64,000 nt of DNA, from positions 62,001-126,000 of the forward strand of contig NZ_LWBU01000011.1 of the NCBI RefSeq assembly GCF_001646665.1, given 5' to 3'. Made by a program: the position numbers and the translations under genes. Shown here one piece after another: positions 1 through 8,053 of the stretch (position 1 is its first letter; each line of letters starts with the position of its first letter). The stretch comes from Streptomyces noursei (GTDB taxonomy: Bacteria; Actinomycetota; Actinomycetes; Streptomycetales; Streptomycetaceae). The notes under the pieces are model-generated. The model was given only the letters and a program-made list of their open reading frames with translations. It was not told the DNA's origin and searched no databases.

Positions 1-1
1 G

Positions 2-22
2 GACGAGCTGGGCCTGGCCTGA
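2..22 (+). CDS. 3' end of an upstream gene (partial)
   Basis: The first bases read in one frame as the C-terminus DELGLA followed by TGA. The base composition fits a coding end and the next 40 bp contain a terminator-like hairpin, as expected after a gene. Only six residues are visible, so no function can be given. The assignment rests on position and the downstream hairpin alone. Confidence 0.4.
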   Translation, partial: DELGLA

Positions 23-53
23 GCTGCGAGGGGCCTGACCTGCGGGTTCAGCG

Positions 54-89
54 AGGGGCGGACTGTTTCACGTGAAACGGTCCGCCCCT
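54..89. terminator. Long hairpin downstream of the left-edge gene, containing parS
   Basis: Arms AGGGGCGGAC (54-63) and GTCCGCCCCT (80-89) are perfect inverted repeats. They enclose a 16-bp inner palindrome, giving a nearly uninterrupted 36-bp dyad that ends in TT. It has the shape of an intrinsic terminator for the gene ending at 22. The centre is the parS site described separately. Confidence 0.6.
65..78. promoter_or_regulatory. parS (ParB-binding centromere site)
   Basis: The 14-mer GTTTCACGTGAAAC is a perfect palindrome. It equals the consensus parS known from Streptomyces and, in its core, from Bacillus. ParB binds such sites, most of which cluster around oriC, to organise and segregate the chromosome. 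Its presence suggests this window lies within a few hundred kb of oriC (inference). No second perfect copy was noticed in the window by eye. Confidence 0.85.
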
Positions 90-206
90 TGTGGTACGCG
101 GGGTGGAGCCCGCGGCGGAGTCTGGAAAGATGGGTGCGACGATGACGTCGCCCCCAGGTCAGGGATCAGCAACGCTAAGCAACCGCAGATCACAAGGAGC
201 GGACAG

Positions 207-1229
207 ATGCCCATCGCAACCCCCGAGGTCTACAACGAGATGCTCGACCGGGCGAAGGCAGGCAAGTTCGCCTACCCGGCCATCAATGTCACCTCGTCGC
301 AGACTCTGCACGCCGCCCTCCGTGGTTTCGCCGAGGCAGAGAGCGACGGCATCATCCAGATCTCGACCGGTGGTGCGGAGTTCCTGGGCGGCCAGTACAG
401 CAAGGACATGGTGACCGGCGCGGTCGCCCTGGCCGAGTTCGCGCACATCGTCGCCGCGAAGTACGACGTCACCATCGCCCTGCACACCGACCACTGCCCG
501 AAGGACAAGCTGGACGGTTACGTACGTCCGCTGCTCGACATCTCCGCCGAGCGCGTCGCCAAGGGCGAGAACCCGCTCTTCCAGTCGCACATGTGGGACG
601 GCTCGGCCGAGACCCTCGCCGACAACCTGGCCATCGGCCAGGAGCTGCTGGCCAAGGCCGCCGCCGCCAAGATCATCCTTGAGGTCGAGATCACCCCGAC
701 CGGCGGCGAGGAGGACGGCGTCACCCACGAGATCAACGACGAGCTGTACACCACCGTCGACGACGCCATCCGCACCGCCGAGGCGCTCGGCCTGGGCGAG
801 AAGGGCCGCTACCTGCTGGCCGCCTCCTTCGGCAACGTCCACGGCGTCTACAAGCCGGGCAACGTCGTGCTCCGCCCCGAGCTGCTCAAGGACCTCCAGC
901 AGGGCGTGGCCGAGCGCTTCGGCAAGGCCGACCCGTTCGACTTCGTCTTCCACGGCGGCTCCGGCTCCACGGCCGAGGAGATCGCCACCGCGCTGGAGAA
1001 CGGCGTCGTGAAGATGAACCTGGACACCGACACCCAGTACGCCTTCACCCGCCCCGTCGCGGACCACATGTTCAAGAACTACGACGGCGTCCTGAAGGTC
1101 GACGGCGAGGTCGGCTCCAAGAAGACCTACGACCCGCGCACCTGGGGCAAGCTGGCCGAGGCGGGCATGGCCGCCCGTGTCACCGAGGCCTGCGCCGCGC
1201 TCCGCTCCACCGGCACCAAGCTGAAGTAA
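207..1229 (+). CDS. fbaA: Class II fructose-bisphosphate aldolase
   Basis: A 340-aa zinc-dependent cytosolic aldolase that interconverts fructose-1,6-bisphosphate with DHAP and glyceraldehyde-3-phosphate in glycolysis and gluconeogenesis. The class II signature HTDHC is at residues 93-97, with the catalytic Asp and a zinc-ligand His. A second conserved stretch, FHGGSGS, lies about two thirds along and forms the phosphate and metal site. Length matches the family. The start is the ATG at 207, preceded by AAGGAG (194-199) at 7 nt; an upstream in-frame GTG at 72 lies inside the parS palindrome and adds an atypical N-terminus, so it is rejected. The gene is monocistronic-looking, with hairpins on both sides. 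Confidence 0.97.
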   Translation: MPIATPEVYNEMLDRAKAGKFAYPAINVTSSQTLHAALRGFAEAESDGIIQISTGGAEFLGGQYSKDMVTGAVALAEFAHIVAAKYDVTIALHTDHCPKDKLDGYVRPLLDISAERVAKGENPLFQSHMWDGSAETLADNLAIGQELLAKAAAAKIILEVEITPTGGEEDGVTHEINDELYTTVDDAIRTAEALGLGEKGRYLLAASFGNVHGVYKPGNVVLRPELLKDLQQGVAERFGKADPFDFVFHGGSGSTAEEIATALENGVVKMNLDTDTQYAFTRPVADHMFKNYDGVLKVDGEVGSKKTYDPRTWGKLAEAGMAARVTEACAALRSTGTKLK

Positions 1230-1291
1230 CACCCCTGGTGCCACTCGGCGCCACCCGGTACGCCCCGGCACGACCTGGTGCGTCCGACACG

Positions 1292-1321
1292 GGCCCGGCA
1301 TCGCGAACGCGGTGCCGGGCC
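1292..1321 (+). terminator. Hairpin after fbaA
   Basis: Perfect 9-bp arms GGCCCGGCA (1292-1300) and TGCCGGGCC (1313-1321) enclose a 12-nt loop, 63 bp after the aldolase stop. There is no T-run, as is usual in Streptomyces. It ends only 15 nt before the next start codon. Confidence 0.5.
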
Positions 1322-1336
1322 TGTGACACTGGTGCC

Positions 1337-1750
1337 ATGGGTATCCACGAAAACCTCCTGGGGGGACCTCCTCCCACCCACCTGCCCGACGACCCGGAGC
1401 CCCGGGAGCTGCTCGCGGGCGGCGCCGCCCCCGCGGACGTCGCGGCGAAGTACCCCGCCTCCTCGCTGGCCTGGGCCCAGCTCGCCGACGACGCGTTCGA
1501 GGCCGGCCGGGTCGTCGAGTCCTACGCGTACGCCAGGACCGGCTACCACCGGGGCCTGGACTCGCTGCGCCGCAGCGGCTGGAAGGGCCACGGCCCCGTG
1601 CCGTGGGAGCACGAGCCGAACCGCGGCTTCCTCCGCGCCCTCAACGCCCTCGCGCGGGCCGCGCAGGCCATCGGTGAGCAGGAGGAGTACGAGCGGTGCT
1701 CGACGTTCCTGCGCGACTCCTCGCCCCTGGCGGCGGACACCCTGAGCTGA
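1337..1750 (+). CDS. DUF3151 family protein
   Basis: A 137-aa soluble protein that I recognise as the actinobacterial DUF3151 family. It is helical and TPR-like, with conserved SLAWAQLADDAFEAG (about 39-53) and SYAYARTGYHRGLDSLRRSGWKG (about 59-81). Function is unknown. The family commonly sits beside the class II aldolase gene, as here. The ATG at 1337 is preferred because the protein then begins MGIHENLLGG, the usual N-terminus as I recall it. No Shine-Dalgarno is visible; GACACT six nt upstream of the ATG could be a -10 of a leaderless transcript (weak). Confidence 0.85.
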   Translation: MGIHENLLGGPPPTHLPDDPEPRELLAGGAAPADVAAKYPASSLAWAQLADDAFEAGRVVESYAYARTGYHRGLDSLRRSGWKGHGPVPWEHEPNRGFLRALNALARAAQAIGEQEEYERCSTFLRDSSPLAADTLS

Positions 1751-1868
1751 ACCGGGGACTACCTGACCTGCGGCGAGCCGGCCCTGGACCGACCGGGGCC
1801 GGCCCTGCACCGACAGCGGCCCCGGCCGGATGACACCTCCGGCCGGTACGTCGAACGTCCGCTCGTGT

Positions 1869-2002
1869 CATGATGCGACTGGGACCACGCGCACAGACCG
1901 TGGTCCCGAGGGGACCGGGGCCCCGCTCGGCTCTCGCGAGTGAACCGAGCGCCGAGAGAGGGGCAGACCGCTACCCGGTAGCACGCATTGATGGAGACAG
2001 CG
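1869..2002 (+). promoter_or_regulatory. Promoter-like motif and structured leader of the kynurenine operon
   Basis: A possible -10, CATGAT (1869-1874), places transcription start near 1881. A strong hairpin begins there: GGGACCACG (1881-1889) with CGTGGTCCC (1899-1907). A second dyad, GCTCGG with CCGAGC around 1926-1951, contains CTCGCGAG at its centre. The leader is about 120 nt long. Structure in a tryptophan-catabolic leader could mean attenuation, but no leader peptide or T-run is evident. Confidence 0.35.
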
Positions 2003-2848
2003 ATGTCTACTTCCCCCGATGCCTCCGTGCCCGGTTCGGACACCCCGAACCTGGAGTACACGGGCACGACGCCGTACGAGGACTACGTCCAGGCGGACGT
2101 CCTCACCCACCTCCAGCACCCGCTCTCGGACGATCCGGGAGAGATGGTCTTCCTGGTGACGACCCAGGTCATGGAGTTGTGGTTCACCGTCATCGTCCAC
2201 GAATGGGAGACCGCGAGCCGCGCCCTGCGCGAGGACCGGATCCAGGTGGCGATGGACGCGCTGGACCGCTCAGTACGCGAGCTGGAGGCGCTGAACGGCT
2301 CCTGGAAGCCGCTCGCCCGCCTCACGCCCGCCCAGTTCAACTCCTACCGCAGCGCCCTCGGCGAGGGCTCCGGATTCCAGTCGGCGATGTACCGGCGGCT
2401 GGAGTTCCTGCTGGGCGAGAAGTCCGCGTCGATGCTGGTGCCGCACCGCGGCGCCCCGCGCGTCCACGCGGAGCTGGAGAAGGCCCTCCACGAGCCGAGC
2501 CTGTACGACGAGGTGCTGCGGCTGCTGGCCCGGCGCGGGCACCCCGTGCCGGACAGCGTCCTGCGCCGGGACCTGTCCCAGAAGTACGAGCCGTCGCAGG
2601 CGGTCGAGGACATCTGGGCGCGCATCTACGCCGACCCGGACCAGAACGCCGAACTGGTACGCCTCGGCGAGGCGTTGACCGACGTGGGCGAGCTGGTCTG
2701 GCGCTGGCGCAACGACCACCTGGTGGCGACCCGGCGGGCGATGGGCTCCAAGACGGGCACGGCCGGGTCCGCCGGAGTGGCCTGGCTGGAGAAGCGGACC
2801 CGCAAGAACGTGTTCCCCGAGGTGTGGACGGCGCGCAGCCATGTCTGA
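2003..2848 (+). CDS. kynA: Tryptophan 2,3-dioxygenase
   Basis: A 281-aa heme dioxygenase that opens the indole ring of L-tryptophan to N-formylkynurenine, the first step of the kynurenine pathway. Family features are MVFLVTTQVMELWFTVIVHEWE in the N-terminal third (heme-pocket region) and WRNDHLVATRRAMGSKTGTA near the C-terminus, the latter carrying the His/Arg/GTxG block that binds heme and substrate. The ATG at 2003 is chosen because GGAG (1993-1996) is 6 nt upstream; the in-frame ATG at 1991 would put that site inside the gene. The stop overlaps the kynureninase start by 8 bp, so the two are translationally coupled. Confidence 0.95.
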   Translation: MSTSPDASVPGSDTPNLEYTGTTPYEDYVQADVLTHLQHPLSDDPGEMVFLVTTQVMELWFTVIVHEWETASRALREDRIQVAMDALDRSVRELEALNGSWKPLARLTPAQFNSYRSALGEGSGFQSAMYRRLEFLLGEKSASMLVPHRGAPRVHAELEKALHEPSLYDEVLRLLARRGHPVPDSVLRRDLSQKYEPSQAVEDIWARIYADPDQNAELVRLGEALTDVGELVWRWRNDHLVATRRAMGSKTGTAGSAGVAWLEKRTRKNVFPEVWTARSHV

Positions 2849-4043
2849 CGACCTCGTGACCCGCGCCGCCGCACTGGACGCCGGCGACCAACTCGCCAAG
2901 CACCGGGAGCTGTTCGCGCTCGACGACGGCGTCGTCTACCTGGACGGCAACTCGCTCGGCGCGCTGCCCCGCCACGTGCCCGCCCGCATGGCCGACGTGA
3001 TCACCCGCGAGTGGGGCGAGCTGCGCATCCGCTCCTGGGAGGAGAGCGGCTGGTGGACCGCGCCGGAGCGGGTCGGCGCCCGGATCGCGCCGCTCGTCGG
3101 CGCGGCGCCCGGCCAGGTGGTGGTCGGCGACTCCACCAGCGTCAACGTGTTCAAGGCGCTGGTGGGCGCGGTGCGGCTGGCGTCCCCCGAGCGGGACGAG
3201 ATCGTGGTGGACGCCACGACGTTCCCCACGGACGGGTACATCGCCGAGTCGGCCGCCCGCCTCACCGGCAAGCGGCTGGTGGCCGCCGCCCCCGGCGACG
3301 TACCGGACACGGTCGGGCCGCGCACGGCCGCCGCGCTCGTCAACCACGTCGACTACCGCACGGGCCGGCTGCACGACCTGCCGGGCATCACGGCGGCCGT
3401 CCGCGCGGCGGGCGCCCTGGCCGTGTGGGACCTGTGCCACAGCGCGGGAGCGCTGCCGGTCGGCCTGGACGCGCACGGCGTGGACCTGGCGGTCGGCTGC
3501 ACGTACAAGTACCTCAACGGCGGGCCCGGCGCGCCCGCCTTCCTGTACGTGGCCGAGCGCCACCAGGCGGGCTTCGACTCCCCGCTGCCCGGCTGGAACT
3601 CGCACGCCGACCCCTTCGCGATGACGCCCGGTTACGCGGCGGCGGAGGGCGCGGTGCGCGGACGCGTCGGGACGCCCGACATCCTGTCCATGCTGGCGCT
3701 CGAGGCGTCGCTGGACGTGTGGGACGGCGTGCCCGTCGAGGCGGTGCGGGAGAAGAGCCTGGCCCTGACGGACTTCTTCCTGGAGTGCGTCGAGGCGTAC
3801 GTGCCCGGGGGCCGGGTCACCTCCGTGACGCCCGAGGCGCACGGCGAGCGGGGCAGCCAGGTCAGCCTGCGCTGCGCCGACGCCCACGCCGTGATGAAGG
3901 AGCTGATCGCCCGGGGCGTGGTCGGCGATCTGCGCCGCCCCGACGTGCTGCGGTTCGGCTTCACGCCGCTGTACGTCTCGTTCGCGGACGCGGAGCGCGC
4001 GGCGCGCGTCCTCGCGGACGTCCTTTCGGGGCGTACGGGCTGA
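2841..4043 (+). CDS. kynU: Kynureninase
   Basis: A 400-aa PLP enzyme of fold type I that cleaves L-kynurenine to anthranilate and alanine. The PLP lysine lies in the segment AVGCTYKYLNGGPGAPAFLY (about residues 219-238), which is highly characteristic of kynureninases. The N-terminal YLDGNSLGALPR motif is also typical. The gene starts inside the end of kynA. With kynA and the HGGxW hydrolase that follows, it would complete a tryptophan-to-anthranilate route. Anthranilate could feed back to tryptophan or into secondary metabolites (inference). Confidence 0.95.
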   Translation: MSDDLVTRAAALDAGDQLAKHRELFALDDGVVYLDGNSLGALPRHVPARMADVITREWGELRIRSWEESGWWTAPERVGARIAPLVGAAPGQVVVGDSTSVNVFKALVGAVRLASPERDEIVVDATTFPTDGYIAESAARLTGKRLVAAAPGDVPDTVGPRTAAALVNHVDYRTGRLHDLPGITAAVRAAGALAVWDLCHSAGALPVGLDAHGVDLAVGCTYKYLNGGPGAPAFLYVAERHQAGFDSPLPGWNSHADPFAMTPGYAAAEGAVRGRVGTPDILSMLALEASLDVWDGVPVEAVREKSLALTDFFLECVEAYVPGGRVTSVTPEAHGERGSQVSLRCADAHAVMKELIARGVVGDLRRPDVLRFGFTPLYVSFADAERAARVLADVLSGRTG

Positions 4044-4134
4044 TGTTCGGGCCTGATCTGCGGGGGCGCGCGTGCTGGTACCGTCCCCCCGCAGGTCAGG
4101 CCGAACCGGCCCCGTCACCGAAAGGTTGAGCACC

Positions 4135-5001
4135 ATGCCCGACCCCGCCGCGCGCGACGCAGCCGAGGAAGCGTCGGCCCTGTCGCACCCGCCCGTGGAC
4201 CCGGACTCCACCGCCGCGTACGGCGATCACCCGGACCAGGTCGTGGACTTCTACGCCCCCCGCGGCGACGGCCCCGCGCCGCTCGTCGTCGTGCTGCACG
4301 GCGGGGCGTGGCGGGCGCCGTACGACCGGCGGCACATCACTCCTTTCGTGGACTTCCTGGCGCGACACGGCTTCGCCGTCGCCAACGTCGAGTACCGGCG
4401 CGGCGGTGAGATCCCCGCACCGCGCGGTGAGGGGCCCGTCGCCGGGCGGTGGCCCGAGACCTTCGACGACGTGGCCGCCGCGCTGGACGCGCTGCCCGCC
4501 TTGGCCCGCACGCACCTGCCGCAGGCGGACCCGCGCCGCACGGTCGTCACCGGCCACTCGGCCGGCGGGCACCTGGCGCTGTGGGCGGCCGCCCGGCACG
4601 TCCTGCCCACCGGCGCGCGGTGGCGGCTGGACGCCCCGCCCCCGCTGCGCGGGGTCGTCGCCCTGGCGCCCATCGCGCACTTCGAGCGGGCGGTGGAGCT
4701 GGACGTGTGCACCGGCGCGGTACGGCAGCTCCTCGGCGGTGACGCCGCCTTCGAGAGCCGCGCGGGGTACGCCGATCCGGCCGTGCTGCTGCCGACCGGG
4801 ATCGCCACGGCGGTGGTCCAGGGCCGCGAGGACACCGTCGTCCCGCCGGCCGTCGCGGAGGCGTACGTGGACGCGGCGGCGAAGGCCGGCGAGATGGTCG
4901 GGCTGACGCTGCTGGACGGGGTGGGGCACTTCCCGCTGATCGACCCGGCCGCCGACGCCTGCGCCGTGGTGGCGGAGGAGATCGCCCAGCTCGCCTGGTG
5001 A
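4135..5001 (+). CDS. Alpha/beta hydrolase, probable N-formylkynurenine formamidase
   Basis: A 288-aa alpha/beta-hydrolase. The oxyanion motif HGGAW (about residues 55-59) is the HGGxW motif of the BNA7/AFMID type of kynurenine formamidase. The nucleophile elbow is TGHSAGGHLALW, and a late GVGHFPLID supplies the catalytic His. Its place directly after kynA-kynU suggests it hydrolyses N-formylkynurenine to kynurenine. No classical KynB (cyclase-like) formamidase is in the window. The ATG at 4135 has AAAGG (4121-4125) upstream. The 91-bp gap from kynU allows its own promoter, so co-transcription is not certain. An unrelated carboxylesterase role remains possible. Confidence 0.75.
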   Translation: MPDPAARDAAEEASALSHPPVDPDSTAAYGDHPDQVVDFYAPRGDGPAPLVVVLHGGAWRAPYDRRHITPFVDFLARHGFAVANVEYRRGGEIPAPRGEGPVAGRWPETFDDVAAALDALPALARTHLPQADPRRTVVTGHSAGGHLALWAAARHVLPTGARWRLDAPPPLRGVVALAPIAHFERAVELDVCTGAVRQLLGGDAAFESRAGYADPAVLLPTGIATAVVQGREDTVVPPAVAEAYVDAAAKAGEMVGLTLLDGVGHFPLIDPAADACAVVAEEIAQLAW

Positions 5002-5076
5002 CCGGGGCGGCCGGGGAGTCCCGATGACCGGGGCGTCCCCGGCGGCCGGGGGGTCCCGGTGACCGGGGAGTTCCGG
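4999..5076. repeat. Short imperfect tandem repeat after the hydrolase
   Basis: The 3' flank carries two and a half imperfect copies of a roughly 30-bp unit that begins TGACCGGGG and ends in a GTCCCGRT-like stretch. The repeat overlaps the hydrolase stop codon. No function is apparent. Confidence 0.5.
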
Positions 5077-5142
5077 TCGCGTCGCCGAAGCGCCGGTGGT
5101 CGAGGACCGTGGCTGACCGCAACGGTTCATAGCGTCGGCCCC

Positions 5143-5985
5143 ATGAAGACGAACCGCGACAACGACATGACCCTCGTGACCGGGGCGACCGGCACCGTCG
5201 GCCGCCAGGTCGTCGCCGAGCTGCTGCGCCTCGGCCGCCCCGTGCGAGCCCTGACCCGCGACCCCGCAAAGGCGGACCTCCCCGGCGGTGTGGAGGTCGT
5301 ACGGGGCGACCTGACCGACCCCGAAAGCCTCACCGCCGCGCTGGACGGCGTGTCCGGCCTGCACCTGATCACCTTCGGCGGCGAGTACTTCGCGCCCCTG
5401 GAGACCGGCCCGCGCATCGTGGAACTGGCCCGGGAGGCCGGCGTACGGCGCGTCACGGTGCTCAACGGCGGCGGGCCGACCCCGCTGGAGGACGCGGTGC
5501 GCGCGAGCGACCTGCCGTGGACGGTGGTCACGCCGGTGGAGTTCATGGCGAACGCGCTGGAGTGGGCGGACGGCATCCGTACGCGCGACGAGGTGTGCGA
5601 GCCCTTCACCGGCCGGCTCAGTGCCATGGTGCACGAGGGCGACATCGGCGCGGTGGCGGCCGTGGCCCTCACCGAGGACGGTCACGCCGGGCAGGAGTAC
5701 CTGGTCACCGGCCCCGAGCTGCTGACCGTCCGGGACAAGGCGGACGCCATCGCGGCGGCGCGCGGCCGGGCGGTCCGGCTGGTGGAGCTGTCCGAGGCGG
5801 AGGCGGTCGCGCGGTGGCGGGCGGAGGGCCGGCCGCAGGACGTGATCGACTTCCTGCTGGAGGTGTACGGGGACACCCCGCCGGAGGGCCGCACCGTCCT
5901 CGACACGGTCGAGAAGGTCACCGGCCGGCCGGCCCGCACCTTCGCCGAGTGGGCCCGGGCCCACGCCGGGGCGTTCCGCGCCTGA
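5143..5985 (+). CDS. NmrA-like NAD(P)-binding protein (atypical SDR)
   Basis: A 280-aa Rossmann-fold protein of the NmrA/atypical short-chain dehydrogenase group. The dinucleotide-binding motif is VTGATGTVGRQVV near residue 14. There is no YxxxK catalytic pair where a classical SDR has it, so it may be a redox sensor or reductase of unknown substrate. The ATG at 5143 has no Shine-Dalgarno, but TAGCGT (5130-5135) ends 7 nt before it, consistent with a leaderless transcript. It stands alone between the kynurenine genes and a two-component operon. Confidence 0.85.
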   Translation: MKTNRDNDMTLVTGATGTVGRQVVAELLRLGRPVRALTRDPAKADLPGGVEVVRGDLTDPESLTAALDGVSGLHLITFGGEYFAPLETGPRIVELAREAGVRRVTVLNGGGPTPLEDAVRASDLPWTVVTPVEFMANALEWADGIRTRDEVCEPFTGRLSAMVHEGDIGAVAAVALTEDGHAGQEYLVTGPELLTVRDKADAIAAARGRAVRLVELSEAEAVARWRAEGRPQDVIDFLLEVYGDTPPEGRTVLDTVEKVTGRPARTFAEWARAHAGAFRA

Positions 5986-6108
5986 CGGGCGCCTGCGGCA
6001 GGCACGCCGGCCGGCACGTGCGGGCGGCGCGTAGTACTCCAGGGGGACGCGGAAGGATCCGCATCCAAGGTGACGACCGCGTCCCCGCCCCCGCATACCG
6101 TTGCCGAC

Positions 6109-7386
6109 GTGACCGACACCAAGACCCGCAGCCCCGAGTACCGGATGGCTCACGGCATGTTCATGGGCATGCGCCGCGAGCTGCTGGACGACGCACTCGC
6201 CTACCGGCCGCTGACACCCATGGCCACCGACGGCCCGGTGAGCAGGCGGCTGCCCCGCTTCATACGCGTGTACGTGGCGTGGTTCCCGCACGCCCTCGTG
6301 GTCGGGGCCGCCCTGATCGTCATGTCGATCGGGTACACCGAGGGCAGGCCGGTCACGGGCATCATCCCGGCCGGCGCCATCCTGCTGACCCTGGTCCGGC
6401 CCGTCGCCGCGTTCTGGGTGTCCCTGGCGACCGCCCCGTTCGTGAGCGTGATGTCGGGCTACTGGGACGGCTGGCCGTGGGCCCCGACCAGCTTCATCGG
6501 CCAGCTCACCGTCATGACGGTGGTCGCGGCCCGCACCCGCCCCCGCACCGCCGCCTGGATGTGGGCGCTGACGGGCGCGTTCGGGTTCTTCTGCGAGGTC
6601 TTCCTCAGCCGGGGCGGCAGCACGTCGACCTGGCCCCTGCTGGTCACCTCCGCCTTCGTGCTGCTGTGCGTCACGGTCTTCCACACCCGCCGCGCGGCGA
6701 AGGAGGAGGTCACCGCCCAGCAGACGGTCACCGCGCAGGAGCGGTCCAGGCGCACCCTGCTGGAGGAGCGCACCACCATCGCGCGCGAGCTGCACGACGT
6801 GGTCGCCCACCACATGTCGGTCGTCGCCATCCAGGCGGAGGCCGCGCCGTACCGCGTGGAGAACCCGCCGCCCGAGCTGGAGCAGGCGTTCGCCACGATC
6901 CGCGAGAACGCGGTCGCCGCGCTGGCCGAGCTGCGCCGCATCCTCGGCGTCGTACGGGCGGAGGACTACGAGGCGCCCGACGCGCCGCAGCCGACGCTCG
7001 CCGACCTCGAATCGCTGATCGCCAACGTCCGCGAGGCGGGGCTCACCGTGGACGCCACGGTGACCGGCGCGGCCCGGGAGCTGCCGCAGGGCGTGGAGCT
7101 GTCCGCGTACCGGATCGTCCAGGAGGCGCTCAGCAACGTGCTGCGGCACGCTCCCGGCGCGTCGGCCAAGGTGGAGGTGTCGTACGTGCTCGGCGGGCTG
7201 GGCCTGCGGGTGGTGAACGGGCCGCCGCGCGGCCTGGTCAAGCCCTCGCCGGGCGCCGGGCACGGGATCACGGGCATGCGGGAGAGGGTGGCGATGCTGG
7301 ACGGCGAGATGACGGCGGAGACGACCGGGGACGGCGGCTACGAGGTGGCGGCGTTCATCCCGGCCCCGAGGCAGGAGTCGGCATGA
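6109..7386 (+). CDS. Sensor histidine kinase, NarL/DesK type
   Basis: A membrane histidine kinase of 425 aa. Residues roughly 55-195 contain four hydrophobic segments. The HisKA_3 dimerisation domain follows with ARELHDVVAHH, whose His (about residue 229) is the phosphoacceptor. The C-terminal HATPase domain has EALSNVLRHAPGA (N box) and GHGITGMRERV (G box). The start is set at GTG 6109 because TACCGT (6096-6101) lies 7 nt upstream, suggesting a leaderless mRNA; an in-frame GTG at 6070 would add 13 residues. The stop overlaps the response-regulator ATG (ATGA), so the pair is coupled. The stimulus is unknown. Confidence 0.9.
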   Translation: MTDTKTRSPEYRMAHGMFMGMRRELLDDALAYRPLTPMATDGPVSRRLPRFIRVYVAWFPHALVVGAALIVMSIGYTEGRPVTGIIPAGAILLTLVRPVAAFWVSLATAPFVSVMSGYWDGWPWAPTSFIGQLTVMTVVAARTRPRTAAWMWALTGAFGFFCEVFLSRGGSTSTWPLLVTSAFVLLCVTVFHTRRAAKEEVTAQQTVTAQERSRRTLLEERTTIARELHDVVAHHMSVVAIQAEAAPYRVENPPPELEQAFATIRENAVAALAELRRILGVVRAEDYEAPDAPQPTLADLESLIANVREAGLTVDATVTGAARELPQGVELSAYRIVQEALSNVLRHAPGASAKVEVSYVLGGLGLRVVNGPPRGLVKPSPGAGHGITGMRERVAMLDGEMTAETTGDGGYEVAAFIPAPRQESA

Positions 7387-8042
7387 CCATCCGCGTACTG
7401 ATCGTCGACGACCAGATCATGGTCCGCGAGGGCTTCTCGGTGCTGCTCAACGCGATGCCCGACATCGAGGTCGTCGGCGAGGCCGTCAACGGCCGGGAAG
7501 CGGTCCGGCAGGTGGAGGCACTCCGCCCGGACGTGGTCCTGATGGACATCCGCATGCCCGAGATGAACGGCATCGACGCCACCCGCGAGATCGTCGCGGC
7601 GGACGGCGACGCCAAGGTGCTCGTCCTGACCACCTTCGACCTGGACGAGTACGTGTACCAGGCGCTGCGCGCCGGTGCGTCGGGCTTCCTGCTGAAGGAC
7701 GCCTCCGCGCGGCAGCTCGCGGAGGGGGTACGGGTCGTGGCGGGCGGCGAGGCGCTGCTGGCGCCGACCGTCACCAAGCGACTGATCACCGAGTTCGCCC
7801 GGACCGCCGAGACGGCCCGCCCGCCGGCCCTCGCCCAGGTGGGCGATCTGACCGAGCGGGAGACGGAGGTGCTGGTGCTGATCGCCCAGGGCCTGTCCAA
7901 CGGCGAGATCGCCGCCCACCTGGTGGTGGCGGAGTCGACGATCAAGACCCATGTCAGCCGCATCCTGGTGAAGCTCGGGCTGCGGGACCGCACGCAGGCG
8001 GCGGTCTTCGCGTACGAGGCGCGGCTGGTGACCCCCGGCTAA
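7383..8042 (+). CDS. LuxR/NarL-family response regulator
   Basis: A 219-aa two-component regulator. The receiver domain (1-120) has the acidic pair D9-D10, phosphoacceptor D55 in VVLMDIRMPEMNG, and the conserved Lys in SGFLLKD. The LuxR-type HTH occupies about 150-215 (LTERETEVLVLIAQGLSNGE and STIKTHVSRILVKL). It overlaps the upstream kinase by 4 nt and is surely its partner. The P450 gene begins 12 nt after the stop, but a candidate leaderless promoter there means it need not be in the same operon. Confidence 0.95.
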   Translation: MTIRVLIVDDQIMVREGFSVLLNAMPDIEVVGEAVNGREAVRQVEALRPDVVLMDIRMPEMNGIDATREIVAADGDAKVLVLTTFDLDEYVYQALRAGASGFLLKDASARQLAEGVRVVAGGEALLAPTVTKRLITEFARTAETARPPALAQVGDLTERETEVLVLIAQGLSNGEIAAHLVVAESTIKTHVSRILVKLGLRDRTQAAVFAYEARLVTPG

Positions 8043-8053
8043 GGTCTCCGCCC

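Noticed and set aside
72..206. N-terminal extension of the aldolase from GTG 72
   Set aside because: The start lies within the parS palindrome, the extension is unlike the family, and AAGGAG precedes ATG 207.
4096..7263. Very long open frame on the minus strand (over 1,000 codons) opposite the hydrolase, NmrA and kinase genes
   Set aside because: It is the antisense shadow of high-G+C genes: His/Arg/Gly/Val-rich, with no domain, while the plus strand carries clear families.
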